Assembly: GCF_015704865.1 (NCBI RefSeq)
Contig: NZ_JADQTO010000009.1
Location: forward strand, 277,060-341,059
Length of the DNA stretch: 64,000 nt
Reading direction: 5' to 3'
Source of the DNA: Actinoplanes aureus
GTDB taxonomy: Bacteria > Actinomycetota > Actinomycetes > Mycobacteriales > Micromonosporaceae
Shown in pieces: positions 37,137-44,599 of this stretch. The notes beneath the pieces are model-generated. The model searched no databases. It was not told the DNA's origin and saw only the letters and a list, made by a program, of their open reading frames with translations. How positions within the stretch are numbered: position 1 is the first letter of the stretch; the number at the start of each line of letters is the position of its first letter. Position numbers and translations under genes: made by a program.

Positions 37137-37780
37137 TCGTCGTCGACGACCAGCTGATGATCCGGGCCGGGCTCTGCGCCATCGTCGGCTCGCAGGACGA
37201 CATGGAGGTGGTGGCCGAGGCCGGCGACGGCGCGACCGCGCTGGACCTGGCCGCCCGGCTCAACCCGGACGTGGTGCTGATGGACATCCGGATGCCCGGC
37301 ATGGACGGCCTCACCGCCACCGCCCGGCTGACCGCCGGCGAGAACCCGCCCCGGGTGCTGGTGCTCACCACGTTCCACCAGGACGCGTACGTCTTCCAGG
37401 CCCTTCGGGCCGGCGCCTCGGGCTTCCTGCTGAAGGACTCCGACCCGGCCGAACTCGTGGCCGCGATCCGCGTGATCGCCGCCGGGGAGGCGATGCTCAG
37501 CCCCACGGTCACCCGGCGCCTGATCGACGCCTTCGCGACGGGTGCGGTCAGCACGGCCCGTTCCGGTGATCCCCGGCTGGACCGGCTGACCCCTCGCGAA
37601 CGCGACGTGCTGACCCACCTGGCCACCGGCCTGTCCAACGCCGAGATCGGCGAGGCCCTGGGCATCACCGCCGGCACGGTGAAGGCCCACGTCAACGCCC
37701 TGTTGCCGAAACTCGGTGCCCGCGATCGGGTCCAGGCCACCATCGTCGCGTACGACCTCGGCCTGGCCCGCCCCCGCTAG
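37133..37780 (+). CDS. NarL/FixJ-type response regulator
   Basis: 215 residues as annotated from GTG 37133, overlapping the kinase stop. Receiver with Asp51 (V-L-M-D-I-R-M-P-G) and C-terminal LuxR HTH (L-T-P-R-E-R-D-V-L ... S-N-A-E-I-G-E-A-L-G-I-T-A-G-T-V-K-A-H). The GTG truncates the first receiver strand and sits 16 bases from the nearest ribosome site (AGGAGGTG, 37109-37116). An in-frame ATC at 37121 is correctly spaced and would restore I-A-T-R-V-I-V-V-D-D, so the true start may be this rare codon. Confidence 0.88.
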   Translation: MIVVDDQLMIRAGLCAIVGSQDDMEVVAEAGDGATALDLAARLNPDVVLMDIRMPGMDGLTATARLTAGENPPRVLVLTTFHQDAYVFQALRAGASGFLLKDSDPAELVAAIRVIAAGEAMLSPTVTRRLIDAFATGAVSTARSGDPRLDRLTPRERDVLTHLATGLSNAEIGEALGITAGTVKAHVNALLPKLGARDRVQATIVAYDLGLARPR

Positions 37781-37899
37781 ATGCCTTCCGTAGTCAGGGT
37801 CCGCAGCGATGATCTTGCCTGACCCACGCTCACTGCTGTCTCAACGGCCGCCAGGCAGCACCCACGTTGGGCCGGACAAGTCCCTGACCACGAAGGTCT

Positions 37900-38124
37900 C
37901 TAGTTGCGGTACCGGAAGAGGATCCGGCCGCGGCTCAGGTCGTACGTGCTGACCTCCACCAGCACGCGGTCGAACGGCAGAATCTTGATGTAGTTCTTCC
38001 GGATTTTCCCGCTGATGTGTGCCAATACCTTGTGCCCGTTCTGCAGTTCCACCCGGAAGGTGGCGTTGCGCAGGCACTCGATAACGGTGCCCTCGAGTTG
38101 AATGCCGTCCGTTGCCTTGTTCAT
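37900..38124 (-). CDS. infA: Translation initiation factor IF-1 paralogue
   Basis: 74 residues, the IF-1 length. OB-fold blocks G-T-V-I-E-C-L-R-N-A-T-F-R-V-E-L, N-G-H-K-V-L-A-H-I-S-G-K-I-R-K and Y-D-L-S-R-G-R-I-L-F-R-Y-R are plainly IF-1. Actinobacteria carry infA next to rpmJ-rpsM; here it stands with an acetyltransferase gene 40 bases upstream instead, and the N-terminus (M-N-K-A-T-D-G-I-Q-L) departs from the usual M-A-K-K-D-G-A-I-E. It is therefore likely a second, specialised copy. Confidence 0.9.
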   Translation of the reverse strand: MNKATDGIQLEGTVIECLRNATFRVELQNGHKVLAHISGKIRKNYIKILPFDRVLVEVSTYDLSRGRILFRYRN

Positions 38125-38164
38125 GTCCGCTCCACTCGATGAAGGTCAGTTGGGTGCGCGGGGA

Positions 38165-38926
38165 TCAGCGCAGCACCAATTCCAGGTTGCTGCTGGTACG
38201 CCGGGCGCCCACGCCTTCGAACAGGTTGATCGCCGCTTCGTTCGACTGGTTCACGTCCGCGGACGCCGTCGCGATCCCGCGCCGGTGCGCCGAACCGAGT
38301 ACCTGAGCCAGCAGCGCCCGAGCGATTCCCCGGCGGCGCCGGTCGGCCCGGACCGCGATCAGGCCGATGCGCGGCTGCCGGGGCAGCGGGACCACCCGCA
38401 CCAGTCCCACGTACGCGCCGGACTGTACCGCCACCGCGTACCTGGCCGGATCCAGCACCAGGGCGCCGTCCGGCCGGGCCGGCACCTCCGCCGGCATGTT
38501 CTGCCATCCGAACGTCGCTTCGACCTCGTCGCGAATGACGCGGTCCAACTCGCGGAGCGGGCCCTCTTCCGCTTCGCCGGCCGCCAGCGTCGTCACGCCC
38601 GGCGGCGGCAGCACCGAGTCGAGCCCGGTGATCCGCGGGTCGGTGGGCACGACGTACTCCCACTCGCGGCGCCGGGGGCCGAAGCCGGTCCGCTCCCACC
38701 GGGACAGCAGGTCGAGATCGTCCTCGTCGACCACGGTGTACAAGGGCCTCGGCAGGTTCGCCAGCATGGCGCCGGCCAGTTGGTCGAAGACGGTGTCGTG
38801 CCATGCGTCGATGCTGAGGAAACGCCGCCCGTCGGGCCGGCGCGAAACCTCGCCGCGGCCGACCACCCGGTCGTCGCCCAGAGCGTGCCAATGCCGCTCC
38901 GCGATCTGCGTGACAGCAGAGTCCAT
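38165..38926 (-). CDS. GNAT-family acetyltransferase
   Basis: 253 residues. C-terminal GNAT core with acetyl-CoA loop R-A-D-R-R-R-R-G-I-A-R-A-L-L and V-N-Q-S-N-E-A-A-I-N-L-F. The N-terminal ~120 residues are a second, degenerate GNAT-like lobe. First gene of an operon with the IF-1 paralogue and preceded by a leader peptide plus hairpin. That arrangement suggests response to translation stress, for example acetylation of a ribosome-targeting drug or of a ribosomal protein. Substrate unknown. Confidence 0.87.
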   Translation of the reverse strand: MDSAVTQIAERHWHALGDDRVVGRGEVSRRPDGRRFLSIDAWHDTVFDQLAGAMLANLPRPLYTVVDEDDLDLLSRWERTGFGPRRREWEYVVPTDPRITGLDSVLPPPGVTTLAAGEAEEGPLRELDRVIRDEVEATFGWQNMPAEVPARPDGALVLDPARYAVAVQSGAYVGLVRVVPLPRQPRIGLIAVRADRRRRGIARALLAQVLGSAHRRGIATASADVNQSNEAAINLFEGVGARRTSSNLELVLR

Positions 38927-38927
38927 A

Positions 38928-38976
38928 GGGTGTCACCTTTCTGGAGTGCCTCATCGAGGCGCTCCCGGCGACACCT
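38928..38976 (-). promoter_or_regulatory. Nested leader hairpin before the GNAT start
   Basis: In the GNAT mRNA, AGGTGTC pairs with GACACCCT (outer), GGAG with CTCC (middle), and GCCTC with GAGGC around a GAT loop (inner). The ribosome-site candidate AAAGGTG lies in the internal loop next to the outer stem, one base before the ATG at 38926. Melting or re-pairing of this structure would control GNAT translation. Confidence 0.7.
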
Positions 38977-38979
38977 AGA

Positions 38980-39033
38980 TCAATCGCCCGACCGTGACGA
39001 CGAGGGGAGCACCCACATCGAAAAAACGTTCAC
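38980..39033 (-). CDS. 17-residue leader peptide
   Basis: GTG start with AGGAGGT seven bases upstream (39041-39047), which is the strongest ribosome site in this stretch. The peptide is MNVFSMWVLPSSSRSGD. Its stop codon lies three bases before the nested hairpin that precedes the GNAT gene. A ribosome stalled on it would cover or free the hairpin's 5' arm. Size and position match leader peptides of antibiotic-inducible genes; that role is inference. Confidence 0.65.
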   Translation of the reverse strand: MNVFSMWVLPSSSRSGD

Positions 39034-39072
39034 GGGTCTCACCTCCTCATGCTGTGCCACGGCCGACCGGCA

Positions 39073-39102
39073 GGCTATCGGTACGCACATCACCCTGTCC
39101 AA
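39073..39102 (-). promoter_or_regulatory. Candidate promoter for the leader-GNAT-IF-1 operon
   Basis: Minus-strand TTGGAC at 39102-39097 with GATAGC 17 bases downstream gives a weak -35/-10 pair. Transcription would start ~30 bases before the leader-peptide GTG. The -10 is only half consensus. Confidence 0.35.
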
Positions 39103-39130
39103 CCATTTGCGGCCGTATATGGTGGCCGCG

Positions 39131-39736
39131 ATGTCGCCCGCACCGACCGACCTGTGGTGGATCGGTGGATCGCCGTGCTCGGGCAAGAGCACGGTCGCCG
39201 GCATCATCGCGGCCGCCCGCGATGTACCGCTGTACTCCTGCGACGATGCCTTCGAACGGCACGCGGCTGCTGGACCCACCCTCAAGAAGGTCACCGCGAT
39301 GAACATCGGTGATCGGCTCGCACAACCCATCGAGGTCCAGGTCGGCGACGTCGTCCGCCTCTACCGGGAAGAGTTCCCGCTCATCCTGGCGGACCTCGGC
39401 AACGCCGGCGCCCGCGTCGTCGAGGGCGCCGCCCTCCTGCCCGAACTCCTCGCCGGCATCGGAGTCCCCCGGGAGCAGGCCGTGTGGATCGTGCCGACCG
39501 AAGAGTTCCAGCATCGCCACTACCGCCAGAGGGCCTGGGCACACGAGCTTCTCGCCTCGCTCGCCCGGCCGGACCAGGCGTTCACCCGATGGATGCGACG
39601 CGACATCGCCTTCGCGCGCCTCGTCGCGGACCAGGCGCGCGATCTCGGCTACCCGGTCATCGTGGTCGACGGCACGACCAGTGCCACCCAGGTCGCCGCC
39701 GCCGTTCACGAACTCCTGTCCCGGCCGCGGGCGTGA
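39131..39736 (+). CDS. P-loop kinase-like protein
   Basis: 201 residues. Walker A at residues 12-21 (G-G-S-P-C-S-G-K-S-T), then C-D-D-A-F-E-R-H, a pattern of small-molecule kinases (shikimate/gluconate or drug phosphotransferase-like). Later R-V-V-E-G-A-A-L-L-P and V-I-V-V-D-G-T-T-S. Start 39131 is used; ATG 39119 would add four residues. Divergent from the leader-GNAT-IF-1 operon and followed 18 bases later by a DinB-family gene. Substrate unknown. Confidence 0.75.
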   Translation: MSPAPTDLWWIGGSPCSGKSTVAGIIAAARDVPLYSCDDAFERHAAAGPTLKKVTAMNIGDRLAQPIEVQVGDVVRLYREEFPLILADLGNAGARVVEGAALLPELLAGIGVPREQAVWIVPTEEFQHRHYRQRAWAHELLASLARPDQAFTRWMRRDIAFARLVADQARDLGYPVIVVDGTTSATQVAAAVHELLSRPRA

Positions 39737-39754
39737 GGTGGCATCCTCTTCGAG

Positions 39755-40345
39755 ATGATCGCCTTCGACCCCAAAGCGGACCTTCGGCACTACCTCGATG
39801 CGGCCAGGAAGGCCCTGTTGTGGAAGCTGGAAGGCCTGGCGGAGTACGACGCTCGCCGCCCGTTGACCCCGACCGGCACCAACCTGCTGGGCCTGGTGAA
39901 GCATGTCGCCGGCGTCGAGGCCGGCTACTTCGGCGAGACCTTCGACCGGCCGTTTCCTGAGGCCCTGCCGTGGATGGACGACGACGCCGCCCCGAACGAC
40001 GACATGTGGGCCACGGCGGACGAGCCGAGGGACGAGATCATCGCCCTTTATCGCCGCGTCTGGGCGCACTCCGACGCCACCATCGAGGCGCTCGATCTGG
40101 ACGCGCTCGGGCGCGTGCCGTGGTGGCCGGCGGAGCGTGCGACCGTCTCCCTGCACCGGATCCTGGTGCATGTGACCGCCGAGACCAACCGGCATGCCGG
40201 CCACGCGGACATCGTCCGGGAACTCGTCGACGGATCGGTGGGCGTACGCCCGGACAACAGCAACCTGCCATCGCAGGACCGCTCCTGGTGGACCGAGTAC
40301 CGCGCCCGGCTGGAAGAGACGGCCCGGCTCTTCCGACGCGACTGA
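39755..40345 (+). CDS. DinB-family (DUF664-like) four-helix protein
   Basis: 196 residues. Metal-binding His positions typical of DinB/YfiT folds: L-V-K-H-V-A-G-V-E-A-G-Y-F in helix 2 and E-T-N-R-H-A-G-H-A-D-I in helix 4. Many actinobacterial members act as thiol-dependent S-transferases (mycothiol or similar); this is family knowledge, not shown here. Probably co-transcribed with the kinase-like gene 18 bases upstream. Confidence 0.87.
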   Translation: MIAFDPKADLRHYLDAARKALLWKLEGLAEYDARRPLTPTGTNLLGLVKHVAGVEAGYFGETFDRPFPEALPWMDDDAAPNDDMWATADEPRDEIIALYRRVWAHSDATIEALDLDALGRVPWWPAERATVSLHRILVHVTAETNRHAGHADIVRELVDGSVGVRPDNSNLPSQDRSWWTEYRARLEETARLFRRD

Positions 40346-40360
40346 TCCCGCCGCTACTGG

Positions 40361-40789
40361 CTACGCCCCTGCTCTGCCGTGCGCGTTCAGCCAGGCGGCC
40401 GCCCGCCGTGCTGACGCGCGGGACAGCCACGCGTCCTGGATCACTTCGGCCAGCTCCGCCCGGGTCAGCTCGCCGACCCGGCAGGCCCGCAGCAGGACCG
40501 ACGGATGGCCGTCGAAGTGCGGCGTGGTGAAGAACGGCGACGTCTCGTCCTGGATCAGCGCCTGCTTGTCCGCCTCCGACTCGACCCAGAAGACGATGAC
40601 GTCCGGATAGCGTTCCCCGGTGTCGGGGTCGAACGCGTCCGGCCGGGGATTGCGGAAGAAGACGAAGGACTTGCGGCCCACCTGATAGACGGGGTTGTCG
40701 CCGGAGCCGTACTCGACGGTGACGAACGGCATGCTCGATGCCAGCTCGTGCACGTCGTCGACCCGAGCGGGACGATCTTCGTGAGACAC
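40361..40789 (-). CDS. MmcQ/YjbR-family protein
   Basis: 142 residues from GTG. Small alpha/beta protein with Y-Q-V-G-R-K-S-F-V-F-F-R and D-V-I-V-F-W-V, then the helix E-V-I-Q-D-A-W-L-S-R-A-S. This family has a CyaY-like fold; its function is not established, although DNA binding has been proposed. Convergent with the DinB gene and eight bases from the EamA transporter gene upstream. Confidence 0.83.
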   Translation of the reverse strand: MSHEDRPARVDDVHELASSMPFVTVEYGSGDNPVYQVGRKSFVFFRNPRPDAFDPDTGERYPDVIVFWVESEADKQALIQDETSPFFTTPHFDGHPSVLLRACRVGELTRAELAEVIQDAWLSRASARRAAAWLNAHGRAGA

Positions 40790-40797
40790 GTCCCAAC

Positions 40798-41745
40798 CTA
40801 CCTGGGCCTACGCCGCAGCAGCAGCCCCTGCGAGACGGCGACGCCCACCAGCACGACGACGGCGCCGACCGGCTGGTTCCAGTGCAGGTGCTCGTGCAGG
40901 ATCGTCACCCCGACCAGCGTCGCGAACACCGGCATCAGGTACGTCACCGACGTCGACGTGCTCACCCCGGCCAACCGGATCACCTGGAAGTTGAGCACGA
41001 ACGCGATGCCGGTGCCGAGCGCGCCCAGCGCCAGCACGCAGAACACCACGTCGGTGGAGAGCCCGGCCGGGTTGGGCGGCGGGCCGGCCAGCAGCGGCGC
41101 CACCACCGTCAGCTGAGCCAGCGCCGCCAGCAGCTGGGCCGCCGCCATCGACACCCCGCTGCCGGCCCGCCCGGCGATGAACTTCTTCTGGTACGGAATC
41201 GCGACGGCGTAACACATCGCCGCGCCGAAGCACATGAGCTGCCCGGTGAACTGGGATCCGCCCAGCCCGCGCCACACGCCGAGCACCACGAGCACGCCGG
41301 CGAACCCGATGCCGAGGCCGGCCGCCTTGCGCACGGTCATCCGCTCGGTGCGGAACGCCAGCACCGCCAGCGGCAGCGCGACCAGCGGGGTAGCGGCATT
41401 CCAGATCCCGGCGAGCACCGACGACACCCGCTGCTCGCCGAAGCCGAAGAGGGTGAACGGCAGCACCACGCCGAGCAGCGCGACGACCATCAGGTGCCCC
41501 CACAGCCGGGCGTCGCGGGGCAGCCGGTCACGGGTGACCGCAAGCACCGCCAGCAGGATCAGCACGCCCGCGGCGACCCGGCCGAAGGTGAGCCACAGCG
41601 GGTGCAGCTCGCGGACCCCGACCTTGATGAACAGGAAGCTGGTGCCCCAGATCGCGGCGAGTGCCAGGTAGCTGGGCAGCCACTGGCGCGTCTCGGCGGG
41701 AGCCGGCACGGCGGGCGACAGGTCAGGAGCGGTCTGGGTGGTCAC
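40798..41745 (-). CDS. EamA/DMT-family transporter
   Basis: 315 residues from GTG, ten membrane spans in two five-helix EamA repeats (A-A-I-W-G-T-S-F-L-F-I-K in the first, A-L-G-T-G-I-A-F-V-L-N-F in the second). These export metabolites or amino acids. Overlaps the HxlR regulator stop by four bases, so expression is coupled to that regulator. Confidence 0.88.
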   Translation of the reverse strand: MTTQTAPDLSPAVPAPAETRQWLPSYLALAAIWGTSFLFIKVGVRELHPLWLTFGRVAAGVLILLAVLAVTRDRLPRDARLWGHLMVVALLGVVLPFTLFGFGEQRVSSVLAGIWNAATPLVALPLAVLAFRTERMTVRKAAGLGIGFAGVLVVLGVWRGLGGSQFTGQLMCFGAAMCYAVAIPYQKKFIAGRAGSGVSMAAAQLLAALAQLTVVAPLLAGPPPNPAGLSTDVVFCVLALGALGTGIAFVLNFQVIRLAGVSTSTSVTYLMPVFATLVGVTILHEHLHWNQPVGAVVVLVGVAVSQGLLLRRRPR

Positions 41746-42125
41746 CCCTGACACTCTGCCCGAGGGGTACGACAATCTCGCGCCATATACCGCTCCTGAG
41801 CATCGACGACCGCGTCCGCGTACCGGGTTGCCCAGGCGCCCATCATCCGCATCGGTTCCAGCAGCGCGCTGCCGGCCTCGGTCAGCTCGTAGTCGACCCG
41901 TGGTGGCGCCTCCTGGTACGGCCGCCGCTCGACCAGGCCGTTGTACTCCAGCCGCCGCAGCGCGTCGTTGAGCACCTTGGCGCTGATCCCGCCGATCCGG
42001 GTCCGCAACACCGCCGGCCGCATCGGCCCGTGCGCGGCGAGTGTGAACACCACCACGCTGTCCCACCGGTTGGCGAGCACCTCGAAGGCCACCCGGGCCC
42101 GGCAGTCGGCGGTGTATTCGTCCAT
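41742..42125 (-). CDS. HxlR-family regulator
   Basis: 127 residues. C-R-A-R-V-A-F-E-V-L-A-N-R-W-D-S-V-V-V and I-G-G-I-S-A-K-V-L-N-D-A-L-R-R-L-E are the HxlR winged-helix signature; the N-terminal Cys could be redox-active. ATG 42134 is an alternative start. Coupled to the EamA exporter and divergent from the NAD(P)-binding protein at 42193. Confidence 0.88.
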   Translation of the reverse strand: MDEYTADCRARVAFEVLANRWDSVVVFTLAAHGPMRPAVLRTRIGGISAKVLNDALRRLEYNGLVERRPYQEAPPRVDYELTEAGSALLEPMRMMGAWATRYADAVVDAQERYMARDCRTPRAECQG

Positions 42126-42151
42126 GACCGCCATCCTGCCCCGGGGGTCGG

Positions 42152-42165
42152 ACACCATTCGGTGT
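42152..42165. promoter_or_regulatory. Candidate HxlR operator
   Basis: ACACC-N4-GGTGT, a perfect inverted repeat in the 67-bp gap between the divergent HxlR and NAD(P)-binding genes. Position suggests HxlR binding and control of both directions. Confidence 0.5.
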
Positions 42166-42192
42166 GCATCGACCGGCCTACCGTCAGCCGGC

Positions 42193-42822
42193 ATGAACGT
42201 AGGAATCCTCGGAACAGGCGGCATGGCGGCGGCGCTCGGCGGCGCCTGGACAAGAGCCGGGCACCGTGTGCTGATCGGCGGCCGTAACCACGAACGAGCG
42301 AAGCTCACCGCCGAGTCCATCGGCGCCGCCGCTCACGGCAGCCTCGAGGACGCGGCCCGCCACGGCGACGCCGTCCTCGTCGCCGTGCCCGCCGCAGCGG
42401 CGCCGCAGCTGGTCAGCGACCTGGCTGGACCGCTGGCCGGCCGCACCGTCATCGACTGCACCAACCCGATCGTCGCGACCAGCGACGGCCTGCTGCTCGA
42501 TGAGCCGATGGCCGGGCGACTCGCGGCCGCCGCCGGCGGCGCGCACGTCGTCAAGGCGTTCAACCTCTGCCACGTCAGCATCTGGACGCTGCACCGGCCG
42601 GCCTTCGAGAACGTGCCGCTGGCCGTACCGTATTGCGCGGACCACCCGGCAGCGGCCGCCGTGACCGAGACCCTGATCAGCTCGATCGGATGCACGCCGG
42701 CGGCGTGCGGCGGGCTGGCGCGCGCCGCCTACCTGGAGGCGACCGCCGCACTGGCGATCGGCCTGTGGTGGTCGGGCGGCCAGCCACGCGCCATGTTCCC
42801 CCCGATGGGTCAGGTGGCATGA
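42193..42822 (+). CDS. NAD(P)-binding protein of the F420-dependent NADP reductase type
   Basis: 209 residues. N-V-G-I-L-G-T-G-G-M-A-A-A-L-G opens a Rossmann fold, and I-G-G-R-N-H-E-R-A-K resembles the NADP-phosphate binding loop of Fno-like proteins. H-V-V-K-A-F-N-L-C-H follows the family's V-K-A-F-N block. Whether it uses F420 or another partner cannot be told. Divergent from HxlR. Confidence 0.82.
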   Translation: MNVGILGTGGMAAALGGAWTRAGHRVLIGGRNHERAKLTAESIGAAAHGSLEDAARHGDAVLVAVPAAAAPQLVSDLAGPLAGRTVIDCTNPIVATSDGLLLDEPMAGRLAAAAGGAHVVKAFNLCHVSIWTLHRPAFENVPLAVPYCADHPAAAAVTETLISSIGCTPAACGGLARAAYLEATAALAIGLWWSGGQPRAMFPPMGQVA

Positions 42823-42838
42823 AAGCCGCGTCTATGGC

Positions 42839-43021
42839 CTAGTCGTCGTCGCCGTCGTCATCACCGTCGTCGTCATCGCCGTCGCCGCCCGGGCAGCCGG
42901 TGAGCGCCAGCAGCACACCAGCGGCACCGGCGAGCCCGACGGTCCGGCCGAAGAAGAGCCGCCGGCTCATCCCGACACCAGCCCGGACGTCGTCCTCTGA
43001 GGTGGTTCGCACATCCTCCAT
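42839..43021 (-). CDS. Short Tat-type lipoprotein with poly-Asp tail
   Basis: 60 residues from 43021, or 43 from the internal Met at 42970. M-S-R-R-L-F-F-G-R-T is a twin-arginine signal, followed by a hydrophobic core and lipobox A-L-T-G-C. The mature part is only P-G-G-D-G then nearly all Asp. It may be a metal-binding surface peptide or the remains of a longer gene. No strong ribosome site. Confidence 0.5.
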   Translation of the reverse strand: MEDVRTTSEDDVRAGVGMSRRLFFGRTVGLAGAAGVLLALTGCPGGDGDDDDGDDDGDDD

Positions 43022-43097
43022 GACCGCATTCTTGCAGTGCCGGACCCGCCCGAACAGGGACTTGGTTCCTTCGTTCAAACCTAGGATCACCAACCCA

Positions 43098-43183
43098 ACC
43101 TTCGGGGTACGCGTCACGCACAGTCCCGCCACGCCGCGCGAGCTGACAGCCACCCCGGGCCGCAGCGCGACCGCCGGGCCCCG
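43098..43183 (+). repeat. Half-copy of the dispersed intergenic repeat
   Basis: Starts CTTCGGGGTACGCGTCACGC and ends with the CCGGGCCGCAGCGCGACCGC block, followed by CGGG. It matches 31527-31606 along its whole length and each arm of the fold-back element at 28741. It lies in the gap between the short lipoprotein and the ROK regulator, otherwise empty of genes. Confidence 0.7.
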
Positions 43184-43315
43184 GCAGGTGGTCGCGGCCA
43201 CTTCTTCCTACTACCGGAAAATCCTTTCTCCAATCAGTACCGGATCGGCGGTGGAGCCATAGATTTCTAGCCGACACCGCGCCGGCTTTCGCTGACGGCC
43301 GGAGGAAGGAGCGCC

Positions 43316-44599
43316 GTGGCAAGCGAACGGATCAACGGCTTGGCGGCCGTCCTCAGTGCGGTGCGCGCCGGCACCGGAGTCACCCAGCCGATGCTCGTCG
43401 AGCAGGTCGGCCGCGGCCGCAGCGTGATCGCGCAGCGAGTGTCCGAGCTGGAGTCGGCCGGCCTCATCGAAAGCGCGGGGCTCGGGCCCTCCTCGGGCGG
43501 GCGAGCACCCCGGCGGCTGCGGCTGGCCGCCGAACGCGGGCTCGCGCTCGGGGTGGACATCGCGGCGACCGAACTGGTGGTCGGCGTCGCCGATCTCACC
43601 GGCACCGTGCTGGACACCCGCCAGCAGGCCATCGACGTCGCTGACGGCCCCGAGCCGGTGCTGTCGCTCGCCGAAAGACTCGCCGACGAGCTGGTCGGTA
43701 CGCGTACCGCGCCAGTCTGGGCCATCGGGGTGGGCGTGCCCGGCCCGGTCGAGTTCCGCACCGGCCTGCCGGTCGTGCCGCCGATCATGCCCGGCTGGGA
43801 CCGCTACCCGATCCGCGACCGCCTCGCCGCCCGCTTCCGCGCCCCGGTCTGGGTCGACAACGACGTCAACCTGATGGCCCTCGGCGAACTGCGCTCGGAT
43901 CCGGACGCCGGCACCGCCGGGCACGTGCTCTACGTCCGCGCCGGCATCGGCATCGGCGCGGCCATCGTGATGGACGGCAAGCTCTACCGCGGCGCCAACG
44001 GCTCGGCCGGCGACATCGGACACGTCGCCATCCCGGAAGGCGGCAGCATCATCTGCCGCTGCGGGAACCTCGGCTGCCTGGAAGCCGTCGCCGGTGGCGC
44101 CGCCCTGGCCCGGGACGGCCGCATGCTCGCCGAGTCCCGGCAGAGCCCGGCCCTCGCCGCGGTCCTCGCGCAGGCCCGGGCTATCCGCCCGTACGACGTC
44201 GCCCAGGCCGCCGAGAAGGGCGACCGCGCGGCCCGGGCCCTGCTCCAGCGCACCTCGGCGCTGCTCGGCGGAACCCTGGCCACCCTGGTCAGCTTCTACA
44301 ACCCGAACCTGCTGGTGCTCGGCGGCGGCATAGCCCGCGCCAAGGCGCGGGTGCTCGCCGCGATCCGCGAGGCCATCTACCGCCGGGCCCTGCCGCTGGC
44401 CACGCAGGACCTGCGGATCGAAGTGTCCACGCTGCCCGAGGAGGTCTCCGGGGTGACCGGGGCCGTACACCTGGCGCTGGACGAGGTCTTCTCCCCCGCC
44501 AACCTGGAATTGTGGCTGGAGGCCGGCTCACCCACCGCCCTAGATCATTCCGCGACCGTCACCACGACCTTGCCGGCCACCCGGCCCCGGTCGATCTGA
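43316..44599 (+). CDS. ROK-family transcriptional regulator
   Basis: 427 residues from GTG. N-terminal HTH (T-Q-P-M-L-V-E-Q-V-G-R-G-R-S-V-I-A-Q-R-V), ATP-fold blocks (V-R-A-G-I-G-I-G-A) and the zinc motif C-R-C-G-N-L-G-C. Its last 18 codons overlap the 3' end of the convergent dehydrogenase gene by 55 bases; this Thr/Arg-rich tail is not part of the ROK domain and probably arose by loss of an earlier stop. Confidence 0.9.
   Translation: MASERINGLAAVLSAVRAGTGVTQPMLVEQVGRGRSVIAQRVSELESAGLIESAGLGPSSGGRAPRRLRLAAERGLALGVDIAATELVVGVADLTGTVLDTRQQAIDVADGPEPVLSLAERLADELVGTRTAPVWAIGVGVPGPVEFRTGLPVVPPIMPGWDRYPIRDRLAARFRAPVWVDNDVNLMALGELRSDPDAGTAGHVLYVRAGIGIGAAIVMDGKLYRGANGSAGDIGHVAIPEGGSIICRCGNLGCLEAVAGGAALARDGRMLAESRQSPALAAVLAQARAIRPYDVAQAAEKGDRAARALLQRTSALLGGTLATLVSFYNPNLLVLGGGIARAKARVLAAIREAIYRRALPLATQDLRIEVSTLPEEVSGVTGAVHLALDEVFSPANLELWLEAGSPTALDHSATVTTTLPATRPRSI

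Noticed and set aside
39016..39018. Leader peptide starting at the internal ATG (12 residues)
   Set aside because: The AGGAGGT site is ideally spaced for GTG 39033 and more than 20 bases from this ATG, so the 17-residue version is preferred.
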